From the NCBI RefSeq assembly GCF_013031355.1, contig NZ_WPZO01000003.1, forward strand, positions 248,001 through 312,000: 64,000 nt of DNA. Reading direction: 5' to 3'. The position numbers and the translations under genes were made by a program. Numbering within the stretch: the stretch's first letter is position 1; each line of letters begins with the position of its first letter. Source of the DNA: Ruegeria arenilitoris (GTDB taxonomy: Bacteria; Pseudomonadota; Alphaproteobacteria; Rhodobacterales; Rhodobacteraceae). The notes under the pieces were generated by a model that saw only the letters and a program-made list of their open reading frames with translations, did not search any database and had not been told where the DNA came from. Shown here piece by piece: positions 44,196-53,433 of the stretch.

Positions 44196-45968
44196 ATGAC
44201 GACAGATCAGATTATTCTTTTTGCCCTTTTCGCCACTGTATTCGGAATGCTTCTCTGGGGGCGCTTCCGCTATGATCTTGTAGCCTTTTCCGCGCTGCTG
44301 TTCGGAGTCGTGCTGGGGGTTGTGCCTGTCGACGACGCTTTTGCCGGATTTGGCCATCCGGCGACCATAATCGTGGCATTGGTTCTGGTCGTATCAGCCG
44401 GGTTGGTCCGGTCGGGCGCTGTGTTCCTGATCACCCGCACTCTGGTCGATGCCTCGCGGGGGCTGGGTGCGCATATCGCACTCATGGGCGGAATCGGCGC
44501 GATTTTGTCGGCCTTCATGAACAACGTTGCCGCGCTGGCGCTGCTGATGCCGGTCGATATCCAGACCGCGCGCAAGGCGGGGCGGTCGGTGGGCCTGACC
44601 CTGATGCCGTTGAGCTTTGCCACCATTCTTGGTGGCATGGCGACGCTGATCGGCACACCTCCGAACATCATCATCGCCTCAATCCGGCAGGAAACACTGG
44701 GCGAGCCGTTCAAGATGTTCGACTTTGCCCCGGTTGGTGGGCTGGCTGCGATTGCCGGGCTGGCTTTTGTCTCGCTGATCGGATGGCGGTTGATCCCGAA
44801 CCGGGGCCCGCAGGAAGAAACGTCCGAGGCGCTGGCGGAATACATCGCCGAACTGACGGTTCCCCCGGAATCACCGCATATCGGCAAACGGGTGAGCGAG
44901 CTTTATGAGGCCGCCGAGAAGTCCGACGTCGCCATCCTCGGCCTGATCCGGGACGGCAAGCGGCGCTATGGCCGCTCGGCCCATGCTACGCTGAAACAGG
45001 GCGATGCGCTGGTGCTTGAGGCCCGACCCGAGGCGCTGGACGAATTTCGCGCCGCACTGAACCTCGATTTCTCGGACACACGGCGGCAGGAATTGCTGAC
45101 CGCCGAGGGCGACGGGCTGGAGGTGATAGAAGTCGTCGCCCCCGAAAGTTCCCGCATCACCGGGCGCACGGCGCAAGGGCTGGGCTTGGCCTGGCGACAA
45201 AGCACCGTGCTGATGGGGATCTCGCGCCAGGGCCGCCGCATCACCGAACAGGTCCGCAAGACCGAGGTTGAGGCGGGCGACATCCTGCTGCTGCTTTGCC
45301 CGCGCGACCGGAGCGTGGATGTGACCGAGTGGCTGCGTTGTCTGCCGCTGGCCGAGCGTGGCCTGAACGTCACCGCCAATGACAAGGCTTGGCTGGCCAT
45401 CGGCCTGTTTGCCGCCGCGGTGCTGGCGGCCAGTGTTGGGTTGATCTACCTGCCGATTGCTCTGGGGCTGGTCGTGGTGGCCTATGTGCTGACCAAAATC
45501 ATGCCGATCGCCGATCTCTACAATCATATCGAATGGCCGGTCGTCGTGTTGCTGGGCTCGATGATCCCGCTGGGCAGCGCGTTGGAGACCTCGGGCGGCA
45601 CCGAATTGATCGCCAATGCGCTGGTGCAGCTGACCGACGGCCTGCCCGCATGGGCGATTCTGACGGTGCTGATGATCGTCACGATGACCCTGTCGGACGT
45701 GCTGAATAACACCGCCACCGCGATCGTAGCCGCCCCAGTCGGAATCCAGATGGCGCGCACGCTTGAAGTTTCGCCCGATCCGTTTCTGATGACCGTCGCC
45801 GTGGCGGCCTCGGCCGCGTTCCTTACGCCGATCGGGCACAAGAACAATACGCTGGTTCTGGGTCCCGGCGGTTATCGCTTTGGCGACTATTGGCGCATGG
45901 GGCTGCCTCTAGAAATCCTCATCGTCGCGGTTTCCATTCCCGCCATTCTTGTCTTTTGGCCGCTTTGA
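44196..45968 (+). CDS. SLC13 family permease with RCK domains
   Basis: 590 aa. Two membrane halves flank two TrkA-C (RCK) domains (about 215-395). Substrate-site motifs of the DASS/SLC13 fold are visible: IGTPPNIIIASIR in half 1 and LNNTATAIVAAPVGIQMA in half 2. Dicarboxylate, sulfate or related anions with Na+ are family substrates. It resembles the permease at 49867-51645. A GATase gene follows after 16 bp. Confidence 0.85.
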   Translation: MTTDQIILFALFATVFGMLLWGRFRYDLVAFSALLFGVVLGVVPVDDAFAGFGHPATIIVALVLVVSAGLVRSGAVFLITRTLVDASRGLGAHIALMGGIGAILSAFMNNVAALALLMPVDIQTARKAGRSVGLTLMPLSFATILGGMATLIGTPPNIIIASIRQETLGEPFKMFDFAPVGGLAAIAGLAFVSLIGWRLIPNRGPQEETSEALAEYIAELTVPPESPHIGKRVSELYEAAEKSDVAILGLIRDGKRRYGRSAHATLKQGDALVLEARPEALDEFRAALNLDFSDTRRQELLTAEGDGLEVIEVVAPESSRITGRTAQGLGLAWRQSTVLMGISRQGRRITEQVRKTEVEAGDILLLLCPRDRSVDVTEWLRCLPLAERGLNVTANDKAWLAIGLFAAAVLAASVGLIYLPIALGLVVVAYVLTKIMPIADLYNHIEWPVVVLLGSMIPLGSALETSGGTELIANALVQLTDGLPAWAILTVLMIVTMTLSDVLNNTATAIVAAPVGIQMARTLEVSPDPFLMTVAVAASAAFLTPIGHKNNTLVLGPGGYRFGDYWRMGLPLEILIVAVSIPAILVFWPL

Positions 45969-45984
45969 CGGGTAAAGGCACCGC

Positions 45985-46719
45985 ATGAAACGATTTCTGA
46001 TCCTGCAACTGCGCCCCGAAACCGAGGCGTCGGACGCCGAATACGCCTCGATCCTGGACAAGACCGGCCTGTCGCCGGACCAGACCCACCGCATTCGTCT
46101 GGATTGCGAGGACCTGCCCGCAGGGCTGAATGTCACTGACTATGCCGGCGTGATCGTTGGTGGCGGCCCCGGCTGCGTCAGCGACGATCCGGCCACGAAA
46201 TCCCCAATGGATGCGCGTATCGAAGCGGCCATCATGGGTCTGATGCCACAGATCACCGCGAAGGATCATCCGTTCATGGGTTGCTGCTACGGCCTCGGCA
46301 TTCTGGCTGCGCATCTGGACGGTAATGTCAGCAAGGACCAGTACGGAGAACCCGTCGGCCCCTCGACCTGTCACCTAACCGAAGACGGCGCGCGTGATCC
46401 GCTAACCTCCGGACTGGATCAGACCTTCGACGCTTTCGTCGGCCATAAAGAGGCTGTGCAGACCCTGCCCGACGGGTGTGTTCACCTTGTGGCCTCGGAC
46501 CCCTGCCCGTTTCAGATGATCCGCTGGGGCCAGAACGTCTATGCCACGCAATTCCACCCCGAGGCCAACGCGCGCGATTTTGAAGAGCGCATCAATATCT
46601 ACAAGCACCACGGCTATTTCCCGCCCGAAGACGCCCAGCGCCTGATCGATATCTGCCACGCCGCCGATGTCACCCAACCCGGCGAAATCCTGCGCCGATT
46701 CACTCAGCGCTATATGTGA
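45985..46719 (+). CDS. Class I glutamine amidotransferase-like protein
   Basis: 244 aa GATase1 fold. Nucleophile in MGCCYGLGILAAHLD (about 93-107). His/Glu triad in ATQFHPEANARDFEER. The front loop VIVGGGPGCVSDDP is like GMP-synthase-type amidotransferases. No synthase domain is attached, so it may act on a small molecule or serve as a stand-alone glutaminase. AAAGG before the start; close behind the SLC13 gene, so likely an operon. Confidence 0.85.
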   Translation: MKRFLILQLRPETEASDAEYASILDKTGLSPDQTHRIRLDCEDLPAGLNVTDYAGVIVGGGPGCVSDDPATKSPMDARIEAAIMGLMPQITAKDHPFMGCCYGLGILAAHLDGNVSKDQYGEPVGPSTCHLTEDGARDPLTSGLDQTFDAFVGHKEAVQTLPDGCVHLVASDPCPFQMIRWGQNVYATQFHPEANARDFEERINIYKHHGYFPPEDAQRLIDICHAADVTQPGEILRRFTQRYM

Positions 46720-46791
46720 CCCAACGGCGCGGTTGCCTGACTCTTCACCCCTCGCATAGGCTGGTCCGAACGGCTTTGGGAGGAGTTGTTC

Positions 46792-47649
46792 TTGGATCTG
46801 CTTATCAATGTCGGCCTGCCGTTGTCGCTGGCCGTGATCATGCTGTCTCTGGGCGTCGGGCTGCATGTCGCTGATTTTCGACGCGTACTGACACGAGGCT
46901 ACCCCTTCGCCATTGGTGCACTAAGCCAGGTGGTGCTGCTGCCTATCGCAGCCTTCGTGACCGTCAAGCTGTTCGCCCTGCCGCCCGAGATCGCGGTGGG
47001 CTTCATGCTGCTCAGTTTTTGCCCTGGCGGTGTGACCAGCAACATCCTGTCGAAACTGGCCAAGGGGGATGTCGCCCTGTCGGTCAGCCTGACTGCGGTC
47101 ATAAGCTTGCTCTCCATGCTGACCGTTCCCATTCTGGCGGCCTGGTCCATCACTCACTTCATGGGCGAGGACGCCCCCGAGGTCTCGATCACCGGTCTGG
47201 CGGTCGCCCTGTTCCTGATCACCACCCTACCCGTGGCTATCGGCGTCAGCCTGCGCCATTTCGCGCCCACCTTTGCGGAACGGATTGACGCGCCTCTGTC
47301 CAAACTTGCGACTGCCCTTTTTGTCCTGATCGTCCTCGCAGCACTCGCCGGGAACTGGCGGCTGTTTATCGACAATCTTGGGATCATGGGGGCCGGGTTG
47401 GTCACCTTGAACATCGCTCTGCTGGCCATCGGGCTGGGGTTGGCGCGTGCCGCGAAACTGTCGTGGAATGAGAGTAAGACGGTCTCAATCGAAACCGGCA
47501 TCCAAAACTCGACGCTGGGGATTACGCTGGCGGCGCTGATCACGGGAACGGATAGCGGGTTTAGCCCGCTGGCCCTGCCCTCGGCCGTTTACGGGATCAT
47601 GATGTACGTCGTAGCCCTGCCCTATATCGCCTGGCTTCGCAGCCGCTGA
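46792..47649 (+). CDS. Bile acid:sodium symporter (BASS) family transporter
   Basis: 285 aa, about nine or ten helices. CPGGVTSNILSKLAKGDVALS (minus its last residue) is the BASS core motif, and ETGIQNSTLGITLAALI the crossing-helix region. TTG 46792 is chosen as start because GGGAGGAG ends 6 nt upstream; TTG 46786 would leave no spacer. Substrate unknown (organic anions or pantoate-like acids in relatives). FAD dehydrogenase follows 11 bp later. Confidence 0.85.
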   Translation: MDLLINVGLPLSLAVIMLSLGVGLHVADFRRVLTRGYPFAIGALSQVVLLPIAAFVTVKLFALPPEIAVGFMLLSFCPGGVTSNILSKLAKGDVALSVSLTAVISLLSMLTVPILAAWSITHFMGEDAPEVSITGLAVALFLITTLPVAIGVSLRHFAPTFAERIDAPLSKLATALFVLIVLAALAGNWRLFIDNLGIMGAGLVTLNIALLAIGLGLARAAKLSWNESKTVSIETGIQNSTLGITLAALITGTDSGFSPLALPSAVYGIMMYVVALPYIAWLRSR

Positions 47650-47660
47650 AAGGACAAGAC

Positions 47661-49322
47661 ATGACCAACAACACTGCTGATGCCATCGTCGTGGGCGCCG
47701 GATTGGCTGGGCTGGCTGCCGCAGCCGAACTGGCGGATCGCGGCAAGAAAGTAATCGTACTGGATCAGGAACCCGAGCATTTTCTGGGCGGGCAAGCGTT
47801 CTGGAGCCTCGGCGGGTTGTTCATGGTCGACACCCCGGAACAGAGGCGGATGGGGATCAAAGACAGCCACGATCTGGCCTTGCGCGACTGGATGGGCAGC
47901 GCGCAGTTCGACCGCGACGAAGACGCCTGGCCGCGCAAATGGGCCGAAGCTTATGTCGAATTCGCCGCCGGAGAGATGCGCCCCTGGCTATACGAGATGG
48001 GCCTGCGCTGGTTCCCCATCGTCGGTTGGGCCGAGCGTGGCGGGTCTTATGCGGATGGTCACGGCAACTCGGTTCCGCGGTTTCACATTACATGGGGCAC
48101 CGGGCCGGGCGTTTTGAAACACTTCATCCGCCGTGTGCAGGACCATGTCAGCGCCGGACTGATCGAGATTAAATTCCGCCACCAAGTCAGCCACATCATC
48201 ATGCAGAACGGTGGCGCCAAAGGGGTATCGGGCGAGGTTCTGGCCGATGACTCCGCCCCTCATGGTGCCAAAACCAACCGCGATGAAGTGGGGGAATTCG
48301 AGGTCTATGCGCCCTCGGTCATCGTAACCTCGGGCGGGATCGGCGGCAATTTCGAGATGGTGCGCAAGAACTGGCCCCGCGACCGGCTGGGCGAGCCGCC
48401 AAAGGACATGGTGGCCGGCGTGCCGTTCCACGTCGATGGCCGCATGATCGGCATCAGCGAAAAGGCCGGCGGCCACGTGATCAACGGTGACCGGATGTGG
48501 CATTACACCGAGGGCGTGCGCAACTGGAACCCGATTTGGCCCTCGCATGGCATCCGTATCCTGCCCGGGCCCAGCTCAATGTGGTTTGACGCGCGGGGCA
48601 ATCGGCTGAAACCGCCCTGTATGCCGGGGTTCGATACGCTGGGCACGCTGAAGGAGATCCTGAAAACCGGTCATGAATACAGCTGGTTCGTGCTGACCCA
48701 AAAGGTGATCAAGAAGGAATTCGCCCTGTCGGGTTCCGAACAAAATCCCGACATGACGGAAGGCGGCTGGCGCGAGGTGCTGTTCCAGCGCGTCCTGACC
48801 GGATCAAAAGCCACCGCGCCGGTTGAGGCGTTCAAGGAGCATGGTGAGGATTTCATCGTCGCCAACACTCTGACCGAGTTGGTCAGTGGCATGAACCAGT
48901 TGGGCGGCGGTCTGATCGACGAGGCGCATCTGCGCGCTCAGATTGAGGCGCGGGATAGTCAGGTCGACAACCCGTTCACAAAGGACGCGCAGATGGCAGC
49001 CATCCTTGCCGCGCGTAATTACCGGGGGGATAAGCTGATCCGCACCGCCAAGCCGCACAAGTTCCTTGATCCGGCCAATGGCCCGCTGATCGCAGTGAAG
49101 CTGCATGTGCTGACACGCAAGACGCTAGGCGGGCTGCAAACCAATCTCGACAGCCAGATGATCGGCGCAGATGGTCAGGTCGTCCCTGGCCTGTTCGCCG
49201 CCGGAGAGGTCGCCGGGTTCGGTGGCGGCGGCTATCACGGTTACAACGCGCTGGAGGGCTCGTTTCTGGGCGGCTGCATCTTTTCGGGCCGCAATGCGGG
49301 GCGGTCACGGGCGGTGGCCTGA
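47661..49322 (+). CDS. FAD-binding dehydrogenase (fumarate reductase/ketosteroid dehydrogenase-like)
   Basis: 553 aa. FAD fold DAIVVGAGLAGLAAAAELAD at the N-terminus, FLGGQAFWSLGGLFMVDTPE next, SVIVTSGGIGGNFEMVRKNW in the middle, and GLFAAGEVAGFGGGGYHGYN plus LGGCIFSGRNAG at the end. Homologues are called 'FAD-binding dehydrogenase'; some act on unsaturated acids or steroids. No signal peptide. AAGGACAAG precedes the ATG. Likely an operon with the BASS transporter, hinting at import and oxidation of one compound (inference). Confidence 0.88.
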   Translation: MTNNTADAIVVGAGLAGLAAAAELADRGKKVIVLDQEPEHFLGGQAFWSLGGLFMVDTPEQRRMGIKDSHDLALRDWMGSAQFDRDEDAWPRKWAEAYVEFAAGEMRPWLYEMGLRWFPIVGWAERGGSYADGHGNSVPRFHITWGTGPGVLKHFIRRVQDHVSAGLIEIKFRHQVSHIIMQNGGAKGVSGEVLADDSAPHGAKTNRDEVGEFEVYAPSVIVTSGGIGGNFEMVRKNWPRDRLGEPPKDMVAGVPFHVDGRMIGISEKAGGHVINGDRMWHYTEGVRNWNPIWPSHGIRILPGPSSMWFDARGNRLKPPCMPGFDTLGTLKEILKTGHEYSWFVLTQKVIKKEFALSGSEQNPDMTEGGWREVLFQRVLTGSKATAPVEAFKEHGEDFIVANTLTELVSGMNQLGGGLIDEAHLRAQIEARDSQVDNPFTKDAQMAAILAARNYRGDKLIRTAKPHKFLDPANGPLIAVKLHVLTRKTLGGLQTNLDSQMIGADGQVVPGLFAAGEVAGFGGGGYHGYNALEGSFLGGCIFSGRNAGRSRAVA

Positions 49323-49332
49323 CCGCCCGGTC

Positions 49333-49767
49333 TTATGGCATACGCACAAATTTCAGCACCGGCTCACCCGCGCTGTCCAGCATGACCAGATTGTCCCCTG
49401 CTACAGCATAAGCAGTCACGTTTTGCAGCGCGTCCAAAAACTGGCGCTCAACCTGTTCCATTTCTGGCGGGCAGGCCATCAGGGTTGCCGCGATATTGTC
49501 CGGAAAGTCGATCTGCCCATCAGATATCTCGACCTGCCCTTTGATACGGTTGCAGCCTCCGCTGCCGCCAAAAGCCCCACCGGCCTCAAACGCGATTTCG
49601 GGGCGTTTATCCATGTCCAGAACGCCACCGTTCAACCCAATGGCGGACCATTTGGTATCTTCAAGGCTCACCGGTTCGTTTGTAGTTTGGGCAGTGCTGT
49701 AACCACCCAGCAACCCCAATACGACCGCACTGGCCACAATGGCCTGACCTATCTTTGGAAAAGGCAT
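49333..49767 (-). CDS. META domain exported protein (HslJ-like)
   Basis: 144 aa. Signal peptide (MPFPKIGQAIVASAVVLGLL), then a META domain: DTKWSAIGLNGG, FGGSGGCNRIKGQVEI, ATLMACPPEMEQVERQFLDAL. The two Cys (GGCN, ACPP) match HslJ. HslJ relatives are linked to heat or drug tolerance, but function is unclear. It converges on the FAD dehydrogenase with an 11-bp gap. Confidence 0.87.
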   Translation of the reverse strand: MPFPKIGQAIVASAVVLGLLGGYSTAQTTNEPVSLEDTKWSAIGLNGGVLDMDKRPEIAFEAGGAFGGSGGCNRIKGQVEISDGQIDFPDNIAATLMACPPEMEQVERQFLDALQNVTAYAVAGDNLVMLDSAGEPVLKFVRMP

Positions 49768-49866
49768 GATCCTGTCCTTTCTCTTCAGACGCTTTGAAGA
49801 GAAAGATTGGGGCGGGATCAGAGATTACAAGCTAAGCCCCTAAAAACCGGCGGTTCCGCGCCGATC

Positions 49867-51645
49867 TTAAAGGGGCCAGATAAACGGGATCAGCAAAGAG
49901 GCCAGCAAACCGACCGTCAAGTTCAACGGCACGCCAACTTTCAGGAAGTCGGTGAATCTATAGCCGCCGGGGCCGTAAACCATCATGTTGGTCTGATACC
50001 CGATCGGCGTAGCGAAGGAGGCCGAGGCCGCCACCATCACCGCCACCACCAGCGGGCGCGGGTCGATCCCGACCGCCTGCGCCAAACCGATGGCAATCGG
50101 TGTCACCACCACGGCCACGGCATTGTTCGACACCAGTTCAGTCAGCACCGAGGTCAGCAGGTAGACGGCCCAGATGATCAGGAAAGGCGGCAGCACGCTT
50201 AGGCCCGGAGCAATCGCTTCGACAATCAGCGAAACGGCCCCGGATTTGTCCAGCGCCGCACCGATGGCAAGCATAGAAAAGATCAGCGCCAACAGGCGGC
50301 CCTCGACAAAGGAAAATGCCTCATCCGCGTCGATGCAGCGGGTCAGCAGCACCACCGCGACCGCCAGAACCGACAGCAGCAGGATCGGCGCCACGCCCAG
50401 CGCGGCCAGCACGACGATCCCCACCAGCGCACCAATGGCGATCGGCGCATGGCTACGGCGGAACGCACGGGCCGAGGGTTGCGTTACGTCGACCATATCC
50501 ATGTCGGACGCCAGTTTTTGGATGTCTGCGGGGGACCCTTCCAGCAGCAGCGTATCGCCGACCCGCACCACCAGATCATCCAGCTGACGCCCGATATTCT
50601 GGTTCCGCCGATGCACCGCCAGCACATAGACACCATACCGGCGGCGCAGACGCAGCGTGCCAAGCGTTCGGCCCACCATGCGGCAACCGGGAGTGATCAG
50701 CACTTCGACCGTCTTAGTTTCAACCGCCGAAACCTGATCGACGCGCTTGAGTTCCTTGTTGCTTTGCAGGCTCAGCAACTCGGTCATTTCAGTACGCAGA
50801 ACCACGCGGTCACCGAGTTTCAGCTCAACCCCTTTCAGGTTGCGCCGCAGCGACTCGTCGCCCCGGATCACGTCGATCAGACGCACGCCGGGGCGTTTGA
50901 ACAACTGCACCCCTGTCACTTCGCGCCCGATCAGGTTGCTGTCGGGGGGAATGACAGCTTCGGTGAAGAACTTCATCTTGGACCGGTCGGACAGCAGCGA
51001 GGCCATGCTGTCGCGGTCCGGCAACAGGCGTGGAGCTATGAAACGCAGGTAGACCATGCCATAGATCACCAGCGCGATGCCCAGCGGCGTAACCTCGAGG
51101 ATCGAAAACGCCTTCATCCCCTGTGCCCGGGCCACACCATCGACCAGCAGGTTGGTCGAGGTCCCAATCAGGGTTAGCGTACCGCCCAAAATCGCCGCGT
51201 AGCTCAGCGGGATCAGCAGTTTCGAGGCCGGAACGTTCAGCGTGCGTGCGATTTGCACAAAGACCGGAATCATCACGACCACGACCGGCGTGTTCGACAC
51301 CACGGCCGAGGCCAACACGACGAACGCCATCAACAGACCAATGGCAAAGCGCGGATTCACCTGCGCCTGCTTTTGCGCGGTCGAGGTAAACGCATCCAGC
51401 GCCCCGGTCCGCACCAATGCCCCCATGATGATGAACATTGCCGCGATCGTCCACGGTGCAGGGTTGGACAGCACCCCCAGCGCGCTCTGATACGGCAGAA
51501 TGCCGGTCACCAGCATGATGGCAACGCCACCGATGGCGACCACCTCGGTCGGGTAAACCTCGCGCAGGAACATGACGAACATGCCCGCAACGACCATCAG
51601 CGCCACGATCGCGCTGCCCGTTTCTGTCAGTTGAAGGAATTGCAT
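49867..51645 (-). CDS. SLC13 family permease with RCK domains (second paralogue)
   Basis: 592 aa. Same architecture as the 44196 gene: half 1 with IGTSTNLLVDGVARAQG, two TrkA-C domains (about 205-375), half 2 with SNNAVAVVVTPIAIGLAQAV. ATG 51645 gives the family N-terminus (MQFLQLTETGSAIVALMVVA); a further upstream ATG/GTG is unlikely. Substrate unknown. The phosphodiesterase gene upstream is codirectional (80-bp gap). Confidence 0.84.
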   Translation of the reverse strand: MQFLQLTETGSAIVALMVVAGMFVMFLREVYPTEVVAIGGVAIMLVTGILPYQSALGVLSNPAPWTIAAMFIIMGALVRTGALDAFTSTAQKQAQVNPRFAIGLLMAFVVLASAVVSNTPVVVVMIPVFVQIARTLNVPASKLLIPLSYAAILGGTLTLIGTSTNLLVDGVARAQGMKAFSILEVTPLGIALVIYGMVYLRFIAPRLLPDRDSMASLLSDRSKMKFFTEAVIPPDSNLIGREVTGVQLFKRPGVRLIDVIRGDESLRRNLKGVELKLGDRVVLRTEMTELLSLQSNKELKRVDQVSAVETKTVEVLITPGCRMVGRTLGTLRLRRRYGVYVLAVHRRNQNIGRQLDDLVVRVGDTLLLEGSPADIQKLASDMDMVDVTQPSARAFRRSHAPIAIGALVGIVVLAALGVAPILLLSVLAVAVVLLTRCIDADEAFSFVEGRLLALIFSMLAIGAALDKSGAVSLIVEAIAPGLSVLPPFLIIWAVYLLTSVLTELVSNNAVAVVVTPIAIGLAQAVGIDPRPLVVAVMVAASASFATPIGYQTNMMVYGPGGYRFTDFLKVGVPLNLTVGLLASLLIPFIWPL

Positions 51646-51725
51646 TCTTGGTTTTGTGTCCGAACCTTGACCTGGCTTGCGCGCCCGCCGGGCAGTTTCC
51701 CGCATTGCGCGCGGCAGAGCAAGCC

Positions 51726-52541
51726 TTACTGCGGCCCAGCCTGCTGCAAGCGCCCGCCAACGCGGACCATCTGCACAGATTTTGCCTGCCCGTCGCGGTC
51801 ATCGGTCTCGACGAACACACCGCTCAGCGTTGCCTCGCCATTTGCAGGGGTGAACCGCGCCTTGGGCATTCCGGTGATGAAGCGGCGCATCGGTTCGATC
51901 TTGTCCATGCCGATCACCGAGTCATAGTCTCCGCACATCCCAGCATCGGTCAGGTAAGCTGTGCCACCTGGCAGGATCTGCGCGTCTGCCGTGGGCACAT
52001 GGGTATGCGTCCCCACCACAAGGCTGGCGCGTTTGTCGCAGTAATGGCCCATCGCCATCTTCTCGGACGTCGCCTCGCAATGCATGTCAACGATGATGGC
52101 GTTTGCCTGCCCCCCGCGCGGGTGGGACTTAAGGATCGGTTCAATCGCCGAGAACGGATCATCGAAGGGCCGTTTCATGAACACCTGCCCCAGCACCTGC
52201 ACCACCAGCACCTTGCGGCCTCCGGGTGCATTGAATAGGCGATGTCCCCGACCCGGCGCGCCTTTGGCAAAGTTCACCGGGCGTACGATGCGCGACTCTT
52301 TTTCAATGAATTGCAGCATGTCTTTCTGGTCAAACGCGTGATCGCCCAGCGTCAGACAATCGGCACCGGCGTCCAGCAGCAGCTTGGCGTGATCCCCGGT
52401 CAGACCCATCCCGTTCGAGGCGTTCTCGCCATTGATCACAACAAAATCCAGCCGCCATTCGTCACGCAAACGCGGCAGATGTTGCTGTACGGCCGTGCGT
52501 CCCGCGCGGCCCATGACGTCACCCAGAAAAAGTATCCTCAT
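51726..52541 (-). CDS. YmdB-like metallophosphoesterase (TIGR00282 family)
   Basis: 271 aa. N-terminal metal site MRILFLGDVMGRAGRTAV, second site FVVINGENASNGMGL, AGADCLTLGDHAFDQKDML, then VDMHCEATSEKMAMGHYCD and the histidine pair in VGTHTHVPTADAQILP. Homologues (YmdB) hydrolyse cyclic nucleotides in Gram-positives. It is normally found next to fthC, as here, but separated by the DUF333 gene. Confidence 0.92.
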   Translation of the reverse strand: MRILFLGDVMGRAGRTAVQQHLPRLRDEWRLDFVVINGENASNGMGLTGDHAKLLLDAGADCLTLGDHAFDQKDMLQFIEKESRIVRPVNFAKGAPGRGHRLFNAPGGRKVLVVQVLGQVFMKRPFDDPFSAIEPILKSHPRGGQANAIIVDMHCEATSEKMAMGHYCDKRASLVVGTHTHVPTADAQILPGGTAYLTDAGMCGDYDSVIGMDKIEPMRRFITGMPKARFTPANGEATLSGVFVETDDRDGQAKSVQMVRVGGRLQQAGPQ

Positions 52542-52630
52542 CCAACCTGTCCTAAGTGTGGTAATGGCCAAGCACAAGTGGTTAAGCTGCCTGCATAAAC
52601 TGCCAAAGCCCTTTCAACAGGAGATTCTTG

Positions 52631-52864
52631 ATGCCTCGCCCTCTTATTGCCGCTCTTGGCCTGATCGCACTCACCGCTTGTGATGAGGTGCCCGCGTCGG
52701 ATTCATCGACGCAACTGGCAAATCCCGCTGCCACGTTCTGCGTGGAAAGTGGTGCAAGATACGAAATTCGCGACGGCGACAACGGGCAATCAGGCGTCTG
52801 CATTCTGCCCGATGGGCGCGAAGTCGATGCCTGGGAATACTTCCGCGAAAACAGCCCGACCTGA
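52631..52864 (+). CDS. DUF333 lipoprotein
   Basis: 77 aa. Signal peptide with lipobox LTA-C17 (MPRPLIAALGLIALTAC), then a DUF333 domain: NPAATFCVESGARYEIRDG, DNGQSGVCILPDGREVDAW. The Cys pair may form a disulphide. DUF333 proteins include an E. coli heat-shock hemolysin-like lipoprotein. AGGAG precedes the ATG; an in-frame TTG is 3 nt upstream. It sits antisense between fthC and the YmdB-like gene. Confidence 0.85.
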   Translation: MPRPLIAALGLIALTACDEVPASDSSTQLANPAATFCVESGARYEIRDGDNGQSGVCILPDGREVDAWEYFRENSPT

Positions 52865-52869
52865 GGCGA

Positions 52870-53433
52870 TCAGGCCGAAAAGGTCAGCACCCGGCTTTCG
52901 GTGATCACCATATCCAGCGGCTGATCGGTGGGCTCCAGCGGCAGCCCTTCGGCCTCTTGCGCGTCAAAGGCAAAACCGATGGCCAACGTAGGGCGTTTTG
53001 CGCGCAAGCCTTCCAGCGTGCGGTCATAAAAACCGCCGCCGTAACCCAGCCGCCCGCCCTGCGCATCGAAGGCGACCAGCGGTACGATCAGAATTTCGGG
53101 GTCGAAATAGTCATCGACCTCAGGCACCTTGGCGCCGAACGGGCCGTCTTTCAGCGCACCTTCGGGCGTCCAGCGCGAAAACTTCAGCGGTTGCCCGGCT
53201 GCTTGGATCACCGGCACACCAACGGGGCCATAAGCCGAGGCCTCGGCCATCGCAGCCAGCGGATCAATCTCGGTACGGATCGGCATGTAGCCAGACAGAG
53301 GCACGCCCCGGTGTCCGGCCAGAACCTCGGACAAACGTCCGGCGGCTCCGGGCAAACGGGTGTCGAACGCAGCCTTTCGGCGCGCAAAAGCCGCCTTGCG
53401 CGCGGCGGCTTTGATGTCGGTCAGATCGGTCAC
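52870..53433 (-). CDS. fthC: 5-formyltetrahydrofolate cyclo-ligase
   Basis: 187 aa. FthC motifs: AFARRKAAFDTRLPG at the N-terminus, LSGYMPIRTEIDPL, and the C-terminal RLGYGGGFYDRTLEGL with Gly-rich ATP loop. It makes 5,10-methenyl-THF from 5-formyl-THF with ATP. The start is GTG at 53433, fixed by the 4-bp GTGA overlap with mgtE. Confidence 0.94.
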   Translation of the reverse strand: MTDLTDIKAAARKAAFARRKAAFDTRLPGAAGRLSEVLAGHRGVPLSGYMPIRTEIDPLAAMAEASAYGPVGVPVIQAAGQPLKFSRWTPEGALKDGPFGAKVPEVDDYFDPEILIVPLVAFDAQGGRLGYGGGFYDRTLEGLRAKRPTLAIGFAFDAQEAEGLPLEPTDQPLDMVITESRVLTFSA

